From NCBI RefSeq assembly GCF_013608025.1, contig NZ_VDLV01000001.1, forward strand, positions 248,001 through 312,000: DNA of 64,000 nt, written 5' to 3'. The translations under genes and the position numbers were made by a program. Of this stretch, positions 17,271 to 25,424 are shown in pieces. Within the stretch, counting starts at the first letter, position 1, and every line of letters begins with the position of its first letter. The notes under the pieces are model-generated. The model was not told where the DNA came from. It was given only the letters and a program-made list of their open reading frames with translations, and ran no database searches. This DNA is from Pseudomonas brassicacearum subsp. neoaurantiaca. GTDB taxonomy: Bacteria > Pseudomonadota > Gammaproteobacteria > Pseudomonadales > Pseudomonadaceae.

Positions 17271-17788
17271 TGCCAGGCCTCGAAGACATCCTCGCCGAAA
17301 ATCTGGCGGTGGTGTTCTGCGGGATCAACCCTGGCCTGATGGCGGCAGACCAGGGGCATCACTTTGCCGGTCGAGGCAATCGTTTCTGGCCCACGCTTCA
17401 CCTCGCCGGATTCACCCCGCAGATCGTGCAGCCGGAGAACGATCGGTCAATCCTGCAATACCGTTGTGGCTTGACCACCGTGGTCGAGCGGCCGACGGCG
17501 CGGGCGGACCAACTGTCCGTCAGTGAATTCACTTCGGTGGCGGCGAGCTTCGAACAGAAGATTCTCCGCCATGAACCCCGCTGCCTGGCGTTCCTGGGTA
17601 AGTCGGCCTACGCCGGGTTGGTGCGAAAAAAGCACGTGGCATGGGGGCGCCAGGCGCAAGCATTCGGCGGCGCCGAGGTCTGGGTCTTGCCCAACCCCAG
17701 CGGACGCAACCGGGCGTTCACGCTGGGGCAGTTGGTGGCGGCGTATCGGGCGCTGTACCAGGCGATGCAATACCAGGCCCCGTCATGA
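17270..17788 (+). CDS. mug: Mismatch-specific uracil/thymine DNA glycosylase (Mug-like)
   Basis: A 172-residue base-excision repair enzyme that removes uracil or thymine, and ethenocytosine in known relatives, opposite guanine. Both family motifs are present: GINPGL near the N-terminus (active-site Asn20) and LPNPSGRNR near the C-terminus, which inserts into the helix. The start ATG at 17270 shares its A with the TGA of the tetR gene. The pair is probably co-transcribed, although a link to the efflux function is not obvious. Confidence 0.9.
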   Translation: MPGLEDILAENLAVVFCGINPGLMAADQGHHFAGRGNRFWPTLHLAGFTPQIVQPENDRSILQYRCGLTTVVERPTARADQLSVSEFTSVAASFEQKILRHEPRCLAFLGKSAYAGLVRKKHVAWGRQAQAFGGAEVWVLPNPSGRNRAFTLGQLVAAYRALYQAMQYQAPS

Positions 17789-17798
17789 TTAGATCGCG

Positions 17799-18257
17799 TC
17801 AGTTGCTTTTCTGCCGTGGCGGATTGTCTTGGCGGTAAGTGTGATCAGGGTCGATAACCAGTTGCTTGACCTGATTGTCGAGTTCTTTGCTGTGATAAAG
17901 ATCGAGGCATTTGAGCAGCTCGAAGCGGACGCCTGGACGTTCCGATTCCACCATAGGATTGCGATAATCACGGGCCAGGAATTGATCGATCAACGGTTTG
18001 CCGACCTGGGGCGCTTGCTCAAGGTCGAAATACGTCCAGTCCATCAGCGCACTGGCGCTACTACCAGCATCCTGGGCCGCGTCAGGTTCACCTTTGTAGG
18101 CTGTCGCGATGCAGTCCGCCAATACCATGTCCTTGTAGTTTTGCGCGTAGGTGCGTCCGCCTGCCTGTGGGGAATCGCTTGGTCCATCCTTGGCCCAATT
18201 CGCGCCAGGCGCGATTGCCCAGGCCGATAACAGGAGTGCGGTGAAGGCTTTCATCAC
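17799..18257 (-). CDS. Tai4-type immunity protein for the Tae4 amidase
   Basis: A 152-residue protein with a signal peptide (MKAFTALLLSAWAIAPGANWA). Its mature helical domain contains NYKDMVLADCIATAY, a GSSASALMDWTYFDLEQ segment and FELLKCLDLYHSKEL. This matches the periplasmic Tai4 family, which binds and blocks T6SS amidase effector 4. Its ATG overlaps the end of the amidase gene by four bases (ATGA), the usual tight effector-immunity arrangement. Periplasmic location would protect the cell's own peptidoglycan. Confidence 0.82.
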   Translation of the reverse strand: MMKAFTALLLSAWAIAPGANWAKDGPSDSPQAGGRTYAQNYKDMVLADCIATAYKGEPDAAQDAGSSASALMDWTYFDLEQAPQVGKPLIDQFLARDYRNPMVESERPGVRFELLKCLDLYHSKELDNQVKQLVIDPDHTYRQDNPPRQKSN

Positions 18258-18754
18258 GGCAAGCTCCAGAAGTTTGCCTGGTCGGTTTTATAGTTCACGC
18301 CCGGTTCATTGAAATAGCAGTGGTCATAACACATCCTGCCGTCAAACAACGTGGCGTGGCCCTTGGCGTCATCCCAACCGGAGATCTCAAACAGGATAAG
18401 CCCCTTCTTCCCTGCGAGGGTGCCGCCATCCGCAGCCGGATACTTGACCGTCTCGGCACGTCCCCACTGCTGTTCCAGGTAGGAAATCAAATCCTTGACG
18501 AGGTGGAAATACCAACGCTTGTCGGCACCCGATACGGTTTTTCCCCGTATATGCGGGATAAGTGATCCGGAGTAATTGAGGATGTAGCTCATGCGAACCG
18601 CACAAGTGTTGACCCACCTGGCGGTCGGGTGGCTGCTGTTGATGTTCAGGGCGACGTTGCCCCCGATAATTGTCGCAACTTTTTCAGATGGATTGATGGG
18701 GTCGTAGATCCGTTGCGAGGCCGCCCACGCGCTGGAAAAGGAGGGTCGAATCAT
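18254..18754 (-). CDS. Type VI secretion amidase effector, Tae4 family
   Basis: A 166-residue NlpC/P60-like peptidoglycan amidase that would cut peptide stems in the periplasm of rival bacteria. It starts MIRPSFSSAW, typical for Tae4. The catalytic Cys51 lies in VNTCAVRMS, His133 in KGHATLFDG, and Asp144 lies inside CYDHC, whose cysteines (142 and 146) match the disulfide seen in this family. No secretion signal is present, as expected for a T6SS cargo. AAGGA precedes the ATG. No tss, hcp or vgrG gene is in the window, so this is an orphan effector that must use apparatus encoded elsewhere. It is followed directly by its immunity gene. Confidence 0.88.
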   Translation of the reverse strand: MIRPSFSSAWAASQRIYDPINPSEKVATIIGGNVALNINSSHPTARWVNTCAVRMSYILNYSGSLIPHIRGKTVSGADKRWYFHLVKDLISYLEQQWGRAETVKYPAADGGTLAGKKGLILFEISGWDDAKGHATLFDGRMCYDHCYFNEPGVNYKTDQANFWSLP

Positions 18755-18898
18755 GATTCATCCTTGGTTTCAGGCAGCATACGGCTGCGGTTGGTCCTTT
18801 GCTGAAACGAAAGATAGCCCCAAATAGCCGGATCATCAAAGGCCGCTGTCCATGACTTCATCTGGTTGCGGAAGGACAGCGTGCCTGTTCATCAATGA

Positions 18899-20683
18899 TC
18901 AATGAGAATGCCGCGGCTCCCCGCTGCGGGCAATCACCCTCAGGTGCAACGTGGCCGGTTCCAGGCAGCCGCCAGTGGACAGTTGCCCGACCAGTTGCCG
19001 ATAAAGTTCCTGCCAGGGCGTTTGCGAGGGCGGGATGTTTGGCGTCCACGCGAGGCGGCGCCGTTCCATTTCGGCCTCGTCCACCAGCAGGTTCACGGTG
19101 CGGGTGTTCAGGTCTACTTTCAGCCGATCATTGGTCTGCAGCAGCGCCAGGCCGCCGCCAACGGCGGCTTCCGGTGACATGTTTAGGATCGACGGGCTCG
19201 CCGAGGTACCGCTCTGGCGACCATCGCCCAGGCAGGGCAGGGAGTCGATGCCGCGCTTGATCAGTGCCGCCGGCGGGGCCATGTTCACCACCTCGGCGCT
19301 GCCGGGGTAGCCGACGGTGCCGGCGCCGCGGATGACCAGGATGCAGCGCTCGTCGATGTCCAGCGCCGGGTCGTCGATGCGCGCGTGGTAGTCCTCCGGC
19401 CCTTCGAATACGATGGCCCGCGCTTCGAAACTGTTCTCGGCACCGGGCTCGGACAGGTAGGTCTTGCGGAACGCTTCACCCACCACCGACATCTTCATGA
19501 TCGCGCTGTCGAAGAAATTGCCGCTAAGCACGATGAAACCGGCGCGGTGCTTGAGCGGGGTTTCGAAGGGATGGATGACGTCGGCGTCGCAGGTCAGGCT
19601 GCCGCTGACGATCTCACCGATGGTCTTGCCGCTGACCGTGGCGCAACCCTCGTGCAGGCGGCCGGCCTTTTGCAGTTCATGCATGACCGCAGGCACGCCG
19701 CCGGCGCGGTGAAAGCCTTCACCGAGGTATTTGCCGGCGGGCATGCAGTTGACCAACAACGGCACGTCCTCGCCGATCTTTTGCCAGTCGTCCAGGCTCA
19801 ACTCGACGCCCATGTGCCGGGCAATGGCGATCAGGTGCGGCGGGCAGTTGCTCGATGCGCCAAGTGCCGAGGCGACAGCGATAGCGTTCTCGAATGCCTC
19901 GCGGGTCATGATCTGGGACGGGCGCACGTCCTGGCGCACCAGTTCGCAGATGCGCTTGCCGGTGGCGTAGGCCATCTGCCCGCGCTCGCGATACGGCGCT
20001 GGAATGCTCGCGCAACCGGGCAGCGACATGCCCAGGGCTTCGGCCAGCGCATTCATCGACAGGGCGGTGCCCATGGTGTTGCAGTGACCGACGGAGGGCG
20101 AGGCCGCCGTGGTCATTTCCATGAAGCCTTCGTAATTGATTTCGCCCGCGGCCATCAGGTTGCGTGCATGCCAGAGCACCGTGCCGGAGCCGATCAGCTC
20201 GCCTTTGTGACGGCCGTCGAGCATCGGCCCGCCGGACAGCACGATCGACGGCAGGTCGGTGGTCGCCGCCGCCATCAAGCAGGCGGGGGTGGTCTTGTCG
20301 CAACCGGTGGTGAGGACTACGCCGTCCAGCGGATAACCGTGGAGGATTTCCACCAGTCCCAGATACGCCAGGTTGCGGTCCAGCGCCGCGGTGGGCCGGC
20401 GCGATTGTTCGGCGATGGGGTGCACCGGGAATTCCATGGGGATGCCGCCGGCGTCACGGATACCGGCCTTGACCCGTTGGGCCAGTTCCAGGTGATGACG
20501 GTTGCAGGGCGTCAGGTCGCTGCCGGTCTGGGCGATGCCGATGATGGGTCGTCCCGATTGCAGCTCTTCGCGGGTCATCCCGTAGTTCATGTAGCGTTCT
20601 ACATACAGCGCGGTCATATCTGCGTGGGCCGGGTCGTTGAACCATTGCTCGCTGCGCAGGCGGCGTTTTGGCGTGTCACTCAT
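18899..20683 (-). CDS. IlvD/Edd-family sugar-acid dehydratase (arabinonate/xylonate type)
   Basis: A 594-residue [2Fe-2S] dehydratase. The three cluster cysteines are visible at 60 (TPCNRHH), 128 (TTGCDKTTPAC) and 201 (VGHCNTMGT), the same layout as in bacterial L-arabinonate and D-xylonate dehydratases. A late catalytic-Ser region reads SGTSASPSILN. It converts an aldonic acid to its 2-keto-3-deoxy acid. The length and N-terminus (RSEQWFNDPAHADMTALY) argue against the branched-chain IlvD and against Edd. It lies 46 bp after the KdaD/XylX-like gene on the same strand. Whether the substrate is L-arabinonate, D-xylonate or another pentonate or hexonate cannot be decided here. Confidence 0.88.
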   Translation of the reverse strand: MSDTPKRRLRSEQWFNDPAHADMTALYVERYMNYGMTREELQSGRPIIGIAQTGSDLTPCNRHHLELAQRVKAGIRDAGGIPMEFPVHPIAEQSRRPTAALDRNLAYLGLVEILHGYPLDGVVLTTGCDKTTPACLMAAATTDLPSIVLSGGPMLDGRHKGELIGSGTVLWHARNLMAAGEINYEGFMEMTTAASPSVGHCNTMGTALSMNALAEALGMSLPGCASIPAPYRERGQMAYATGKRICELVRQDVRPSQIMTREAFENAIAVASALGASSNCPPHLIAIARHMGVELSLDDWQKIGEDVPLLVNCMPAGKYLGEGFHRAGGVPAVMHELQKAGRLHEGCATVSGKTIGEIVSGSLTCDADVIHPFETPLKHRAGFIVLSGNFFDSAIMKMSVVGEAFRKTYLSEPGAENSFEARAIVFEGPEDYHARIDDPALDIDERCILVIRGAGTVGYPGSAEVVNMAPPAALIKRGIDSLPCLGDGRQSGTSASPSILNMSPEAAVGGGLALLQTNDRLKVDLNTRTVNLLVDEAEMERRRLAWTPNIPPSQTPWQELYRQLVGQLSTGGCLEPATLHLRVIARSGEPRHSH

Positions 20684-20729
20684 GATTCATGTCTCTCTTG
20701 TAATTGGATGAATCGACGATCGGTCGGGC

Positions 20730-21911
20730 TCAGCGGTCGAGCAGTCCTCGTGCGGCAAGATTACGCAACAGGGCGCCGACACCGAAGGTCCAGGGCGCGG
20801 CGCTGCAGCTGTGGGTCACCTGATTATGCAGGCTGCCCAGCAGCGGGCTGCTGATGCTGACCCGGTCACCCAGTTTATGGGTGAAACCGCTGCCGGCATG
20901 ATCACGGTCCTCGGTGGGGGCGAACAGGGTACCGAGAAACAGCAGGAAGCCATCCGGGTATTGATGGTTGGCGTTGAGCGTCTGGCCGGCCAAGTCTTGC
21001 GGGTCGCGGCTGATCTGGCTCATGGAGCTGCAACCGTGCAGGCGATAACCGTCTTCGCCCTGTACCTGCAGATCGACTTCGCAGGCGCGCACGTCGTCCA
21101 GGCTGAAATGCTCGTCGAACAGGCGAATGAACGGCCCGATGGCGCACGACGCATTGTTGTCCTTGGCCTTGCTCAGCAACAGCGCGCTGCGACCTTCGAT
21201 GTCCCGCAGGTTGACGTCGTTGCCCAGGGTGGCGCCGTGGATCTGGCCACGGCTGTCCACCGCCAGCACCACTTCCGGCTCCGGGTTGTTCCATTGCGAG
21301 GCCGGATGAATGCCGATCTGGCTGCCGCTGCCCACGGCGGCCAGGACCGGCGCCTTGGTGAAGATTTCCGCGTCCGGGCCGATGCCGACTTCCAGGTATT
21401 GCGACCACATGCCTTGCTCGATGAGGTAGGCCTTGAGGCGCATGGCTTGCTCGGAACCCGGCACGATCGAGCGCAGGTTGTCGCCAATCACATTGTGGAC
21501 CGTGGCGCGTACCGCTTCGGCCCGGGCCGCGTCGCCGCCGGCCTGTTCTTCGATGACCCGTTCGATCATGCTCGCCGCGAAGGTCACGCCGGCGGCCTTG
21601 ATCACCTGCAGATCCAGCGGCGGCAGCAGAAACGGCTTGGCCGGATCAGCGTGCGGACCGGTGTTGGCCAACAGGTCTTCGATGCTGGCGAGGAAGGTGC
21701 CCGGTGCCTGGCGCGCCGCCGCGAGGGGCGAGGGGGTTTCCAGCAAATCACTCAAGGTCGCGAAATGCTCCGACAGGTCAAACACGCCGTCACTGCGCAA
21801 CACGATCGGCGAAGGCCCGGCGATCCGCCCCGGGACCCAGGCGCGACCAATCAGAGTTCCGGCCACGCCATCGACCGGCAGGGTGTTCACGGGAGTAAGC
21901 AATAGCGACAT
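20730..21911 (-). CDS. FAH-family 2-keto-3-deoxy-aldonate dehydratase (KdaD/XylX-like)
   Basis: A 393-residue fumarylacetoacetate-hydrolase-fold enzyme. The C-terminal core has the metal-binding signature: NNPEPEVVLAVDSRGQIHGATLGNDVNLRDIEGRSALLLSKAKDNNASC. The long N-terminal extension and total length match the group that dehydrates 2-keto-3-deoxy-pentonates to 2-oxoglutarate semialdehyde (KdaD, XylX, Weimberg-type routes). It is first in a minus-strand unit with the aldonate dehydratase, which makes its presumed substrate. AGGAAG precedes the ATG. The promoter lies in the region shared with the divergent LysR gene. Confidence 0.8.
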   Translation of the reverse strand: MSLLLTPVNTLPVDGVAGTLIGRAWVPGRIAGPSPIVLRSDGVFDLSEHFATLSDLLETPSPLAAARQAPGTFLASIEDLLANTGPHADPAKPFLLPPLDLQVIKAAGVTFAASMIERVIEEQAGGDAARAEAVRATVHNVIGDNLRSIVPGSEQAMRLKAYLIEQGMWSQYLEVGIGPDAEIFTKAPVLAAVGSGSQIGIHPASQWNNPEPEVVLAVDSRGQIHGATLGNDVNLRDIEGRSALLLSKAKDNNASCAIGPFIRLFDEHFSLDDVRACEVDLQVQGEDGYRLHGCSSMSQISRDPQDLAGQTLNANHQYPDGFLLFLGTLFAPTEDRDHAGSGFTHKLGDRVSISSPLLGSLHNQVTHSCSAAPWTFGVGALLRNLAARGLLDR

Positions 21912-21988
21912 GGACAGGCTTCCTGGTTCGTAAAGCCTTCACGCTAGGGCGCGTTGTCGATGAACTCCAATGAGATATATTCAGTATC

Positions 21989-22005
21989 TGATAACGTCCG
22001 GTTAT
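21989..22005. promoter_or_regulatory. TGATAAC-N5-GTTAT operator, copy 1 (LysR/FAH divergent region)
   Basis: TGATAAC-GTCCG-GTTAT lies about 20 bp before the LysR ATG and about 80 bp before the divergent FAH gene. The same dyad, complete as TGATAAC-N5-GTTATCA, recurs at 23145-23163 before the MFS operon. Two copies before units of one pathway beside one LysR gene make a regulator site likely. Confidence 0.6.
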
Positions 22006-22025
22006 TGCGCCGCCGAGGAATGCCC

Positions 22026-22964
22026 ATGTCCGATCTGTCCTTTTCCAGCTTTTGCGGCTGGCTCAAGTTTCGCCACCTGCTGTTGATCGACACGTTGGGC
22101 CGCACTTGCAACATGCATTTGGCGGCCGAGCAGATGAACCTTAGCCAGCCGGCCGTGAGTAAGATGCTCAAGGAAATCGAAAGCCTGCTCGGCTTCGCCC
22201 TGTTCGAGCGCCGCCCGCGCAGCATGCCGCCTACCGCCCTGGGTGAACACGTGCTGCGCTACGCGCAAATCGCCCTGAATGATGCCCGTTCGTTCGTCGA
22301 GCAGATCAGCAGCCTGCGCGAGGGCGGCCACGGCTACCTCAAGGTCGGCGGTATTTTCGCTGCGACAGCGGTGGCCTTGCCCGAGGCGATCTTGCAGATC
22401 AAGCAACGCTGGCCGCTGCTGTCCATCGAGGTGGTGGAGCAGACCAGCAATCACTTGATGAAGATGCTGGAAGAGAAAAAGCTCGACCTGGCCGTGGCGC
22501 GTTTCACCGACCAAAGCCAGCAGCAGCGCTACGACTTCCAACCCCTGGCGCCCGAGCCGTTCTGCATCGTGGTCAATGATCGTCATCCGCTGGCAGACGC
22601 CGGGCCGACGTCCTTGCAGCAACTGGTGGATTTGCCGTGGATTCTCTACCCGGTCGGCACGCCGATTCGTGCACGTATGGAACTGGCGTTCGCCGAAGCG
22701 GGGGTGGGCATGCCGCGCAATACCATCGACACGATTTCCATGCAGACGTTTCTGCAGGTCCTGCAACGCGGGCCCATGATCGGCATGTTGCCCAACGCCA
22801 TGGTCGATCCACTGCTCGAAAGCGGCCAGCTCAAGACCCTCGACACGCCGCTGCACCTGGTGCCGCAGGACTACGGCATCCTCACCCGCAAGAACGAGCC
22901 GCTCGTGGGCGCGGCGCTGGAGTTTGCCGAGATCCTCAAGGACAACGCCCGGCTGAGTCGTTGA
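22026..22964 (+). CDS. LysR-family regulator of the sugar-acid cluster
   Basis: A 312-residue LysR-type protein in the subgroup with a shifted N-terminus (FSSFCGWLKFRHLLLIDTL). The helix-turn-helix is MHLAAEQMNLSQPAVSKMLKEIESLLGFALFERRPRS, and the effector domain includes GYLKVGGIFAATAVALPEA and LAVARFTD. This type often controls sugar-acid or aromatic pathways (GbpR-like). The ATG at 22026 has GAGGA six bases upstream; the in-frame ATG at 22020 overlaps that site. It sits between the two arms of the catabolic cluster, and both arms carry the TGATAAC dyad. Confidence 0.86.
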   Translation: MSDLSFSSFCGWLKFRHLLLIDTLGRTCNMHLAAEQMNLSQPAVSKMLKEIESLLGFALFERRPRSMPPTALGEHVLRYAQIALNDARSFVEQISSLREGGHGYLKVGGIFAATAVALPEAILQIKQRWPLLSIEVVEQTSNHLMKMLEEKKLDLAVARFTDQSQQQRYDFQPLAPEPFCIVVNDRHPLADAGPTSLQQLVDLPWILYPVGTPIRARMELAFAEAGVGMPRNTIDTISMQTFLQVLQRGPMIGMLPNAMVDPLLESGQLKTLDTPLHLVPQDYGILTRKNEPLVGAALEFAEILKDNARLSR

Positions 22965-22978
22965 ATGTGCCGCACCCT

Positions 22979-23069
22979 TCGCGAGCAGGCTCGCTCCCAC
23001 ACGGTCATCTGTACACCAGCGATCCTTTGTGGGAGCGAGCCTGCTCCGGGCGGCGATCCGACGAAGGCG
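22979..23069. repeat. REPIN-like inverted pair (GAGCAGGCTCGCTCCCAC type)
   Basis: CGCGAGCAGGCTCGCTCCCA and its inverse TGGGAGCGAGCCTGCTC flank a short spacer, and the unit ends CCGGGCGGCGATCCGACGAA. The same arrangement and tail recur at 26298-26388. This is the REP family of fluorescent pseudomonads. Confidence 0.85.
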
Positions 23070-23092
23070 GCGGGCCTGTGTGCACTGCACCC

Positions 23093-23120
23093 GTGGCGAG
23101 GGAGCTTGCTCCCGCTGGGC
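23093..23120. repeat. Single REP of the GGCGAGGGAGCTTGCTCC type
   Basis: GTGGCGAGGGAGCTTGCTCC is an imperfect palindrome identical in core to the paired elements at 35255, 41301 and 51747, but here it has no inverted partner. Confidence 0.75.
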
Positions 23121-23144
23121 TACGCAGTAGCCCCCTTCGATTTC

Positions 23145-23163
23145 TGATAACACTGGGTTATCA
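23145..23163. promoter_or_regulatory. TGATAAC-N5-GTTATCA operator, copy 2 (before MFS operon)
   Basis: TGATAAC-ACTGG-GTTATCA is a perfect 7+7 inverted repeat about 117 bp before the MFS ATG. It repeats the dyad found at 21989-22005 in front of the cluster's LysR gene and fits an upstream activation site for that regulator. Confidence 0.62.
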
Positions 23164-23279
23164 ACTAATCCAAAAATGCCATTGGGAAAGAATCGCTTCC
23201 CGACAGTAGAGTCCTCGTTCAATCGCCGGATGACTCGCTCATTCGACGTGACCCAATAAAAACAATCAGGGGTTACCTC

Positions 23280-24662
23280 ATGCAAACCATCTCCGAGCAT
23301 TTGCCCGCCCAGGCGCAAGCCGGCGAACTCGATTTCGAGGACCGGACCTATCGCAAGGTGATCTGGCGAATTCTGCCGGTCCTGCTGTTGTGCTACATGG
23401 CGGCCTACCTCGACCGGGTGAACATCGGTTTTGCCAAGCTCGACATGCTCAACGAGCTGCAATTCAGCAACACCGTGTACGCCTTGGGCGCCAGCATGTT
23501 TTTCTGGGGCTATTTCCTGTTCGAAGTGCCCAGCAACCTGTTGCTGCATCGCTTCGGTGCGCGGTTCTGGATCGCCCGGATCATGCTCAGTTGGGCGGTC
23601 ATCTCCATGGCGGTGGCCTACACCGTGCCGCTGGCGGCGTTCTTCCACATCGAATCGAGCACGATGTTCTATGTGCTGCGTTTCCTGCTGGGGATCTGCG
23701 AAGCGGGCTTTTTTCCTGGCGTGATTCTCTACCTCAACTATTGGTTCCCGACCCACCGGCAGAGCCGCGTGATGTCCGGATTCCTGTTGGCGTTGCCGGT
23801 CAGCCTGACCCTCGGTGGCATATTGTCCGGCTGGTTGATGAACAGCATGCAGGGCGTGCACGGCCTGTCGGGCTGGCAGTGGATGCTGCTGATCGAAGGG
23901 ATTCCGTCGATCATCATGGCGGTCGTGGTGGTGGTCTGCCTGGCCGACAACATCGACAAGGCCAAGTGGCTCTCGGCGGCGGAGAAAGCCATGCTCAAGG
24001 CCAATCTGCAAACCGATAACCACGGCAAGGCCACGCGGCTCGGCGAAGTGTTCTTCAACCCTCGGGTGTGGTTGCTGGTGCTGATCCTGCTGACGTTCAA
24101 CACCGGTTTCTACGGCCTGGCGTTCTGGATGCCGTCGATCATCAAGAGCACCGGCATCACCAACAGCCTGCACATCGGTTTGCTTACCGCCATCCCGTAC
24201 TCGGTGGCGGTGGTGGCAATGCTGCTCAACGCGCGGCATTCCAACCGCACCGGCGAACGACGCCTGCACGCGGCGATTCCAGCCTTCATCGGTGGCGTCG
24301 GGCTGATCCTCAGTGCGTTCTTTGCCGATAACCTGGTGCTCTCGGTGCTGTTCCTCAGTGTCTCCGCTTCGGGGATCCTCAGTCTGATGCCGATCTTCTG
24401 GACCTTGCCCGGCACCGTACTGTCAGGCGTCGCAGCCGCAGCGGGGATCGGCATGATCAACGCCATCGGCAACCTGTCTGGCTTCACCGGATCGATGATC
24501 ACCGCCGTGGCTGAGACCCTCACAGGCAACATCAACAATGGTACCTATGTCCTGGCGCTGTGCCTGTTGGTCAGCGGCGGGTTGATCCTGGCCATCCCGG
24601 CCTCGATGCTCGGCCGGACACCGAAAAGCGCGGCCCCGGCAGCGCAATTGGAGACGGCATGA
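23280..24662 (+). CDS. MFS transporter, anion:cation symporter type (sugar-acid uptake)
   Basis: A 460-residue transporter with twelve predicted membrane segments. The N-terminus (RKVIWRILPVLLLCYMAAYLDRVNIGFAKLDM) is typical of the ACS family, which includes the glucarate, galactonate and tartrate transporters. The cytosolic loop and LNYWFPTHRQSR motif also fit. It is followed with a four-base overlap (ATGA) by the SDR gene, and then by the FAH gene. It likely brings in the aldonic acid used by this cluster. The operator dyad upstream ties it to the LysR regulator. Confidence 0.87.
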   Translation: MQTISEHLPAQAQAGELDFEDRTYRKVIWRILPVLLLCYMAAYLDRVNIGFAKLDMLNELQFSNTVYALGASMFFWGYFLFEVPSNLLLHRFGARFWIARIMLSWAVISMAVAYTVPLAAFFHIESSTMFYVLRFLLGICEAGFFPGVILYLNYWFPTHRQSRVMSGFLLALPVSLTLGGILSGWLMNSMQGVHGLSGWQWMLLIEGIPSIIMAVVVVVCLADNIDKAKWLSAAEKAMLKANLQTDNHGKATRLGEVFFNPRVWLLVLILLTFNTGFYGLAFWMPSIIKSTGITNSLHIGLLTAIPYSVAVVAMLLNARHSNRTGERRLHAAIPAFIGGVGLILSAFFADNLVLSVLFLSVSASGILSLMPIFWTLPGTVLSGVAAAAGIGMINAIGNLSGFTGSMITAVAETLTGNINNGTYVLALCLLVSGGLILAIPASMLGRTPKSAAPAAQLETA

Positions 24663-25399
24663 GCATGCAGAACAAGCGGGTACTGGTGACAGCGGCCGGA
24701 CAGGGCATCGGCCTGGCGAGCGCGGTGGCCTTCGCCCAGGCTGGCGCCGAGGTGTTCGCCAGTGACATCGACACGCGCGCACTGGCGGGTATCGAAGGGG
24801 TGACCGCTATTACGCTAGATGTCACCTCGGCCAGCGCCATCGACGCGGCCCGCGAGCGAATCGGTGGTCTGGACGTGCTGTTCAACTGCGCAGGCTATGT
24901 GCACAGTGGCAACATCCTCGACTGTGACGAAGTGGCCTGGTCGCGTTCGATGGACCTGAACGTCACCGCCATGTACCGCATGATCCGCGCCTTCCTGCCG
25001 GGCATGTTGGCCCGTGGCGGTGGTTCGATCATCAACATGTCGTCGGTGGCTTCCAGCATCAAAGGCGTGCCCAACCGTTTCGCCTATGCTGCGAGCAAGG
25101 CAGCGGTGGTGGGGCTGACCAAATCCGTCGCCATCGACTTTGTCAGCCAGGGCATCCGCTGCAACGCGATCTGTCCCGGCACCGTGGATTCTCCGTCGCT
25201 GCGCCAGCGCATTGCCGACCAGGCCGCGCAACAGGGTGTCGAGGAGCAACAGGTCTACCGACAGTTTCTCGACCGCCAGCCGATGGGGCGCATTGGCAAT
25301 ACCCAGGAGATCGCGCAACTGGCGTTGTACCTGGGCAGCGACGCGTCGGCCTACACCACGGGCGCCGTGCACGTGATCGATGGCGGCATGAGCCTTTGA
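24659..25399 (+). CDS. SDR dehydrogenase, 2-keto-3-deoxy-sugar-acid type
   Basis: A 246-residue classical short-chain dehydrogenase. It has the NAD-binding VTAAGQGIGLASA motif with Asp at the end of strand two (SDID, favouring NAD), NCAGYVHSG, and a complete active site (Ser in NMSSVASS, YAASK). The sequence resembles 2-keto-3-deoxy-L-fuconate dehydrogenase and 2-keto-3-deoxy-pentonate 4-dehydrogenases, which oxidise C4 before cleavage. Its ATG overlaps the transporter stop by four bases, and 25 bp separate it from the FAH hydrolase, the enzyme that would act next. Confidence 0.85.
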   Translation: MSMQNKRVLVTAAGQGIGLASAVAFAQAGAEVFASDIDTRALAGIEGVTAITLDVTSASAIDAARERIGGLDVLFNCAGYVHSGNILDCDEVAWSRSMDLNVTAMYRMIRAFLPGMLARGGGSIINMSSVASSIKGVPNRFAYAASKAAVVGLTKSVAIDFVSQGIRCNAICPGTVDSPSLRQRIADQAAQQGVEEQQVYRQFLDRQPMGRIGNTQEIAQLALYLGSDASAYTTGAVHVIDGGMSL

Positions 25400-25424
25400 G
25401 TTTTCACTTGAACAGGAGCACTTC

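Larger units (their letters stand above)
22965..23279. other. 315-bp spacer with REP sequences and promoter region
   Basis: No gene is seen. The first part holds a REPIN-like pair (22979-23069) and a single REP of the second type (about 23093-23120). The last 135 bp hold the TGATAAC operator and the presumed promoter of the MFS operon, and end with a good ribosome site (AGGGG) before 23280. Confidence 0.7.

Noticed and set aside
18899..20683. Branched-chain IlvD dihydroxyacid dehydratase
   Set aside because: Cys spacing (60/128/201), N-terminus and sugar-acid neighbours fit pentonate dehydratases better.
22002..24269. 755-codon open frame on the minus strand
   Set aside because: It is antisense to the LysR and MFS genes, rich in Arg, His and Gln, and has no domain pattern. 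It is a by-product of high third-position GC.
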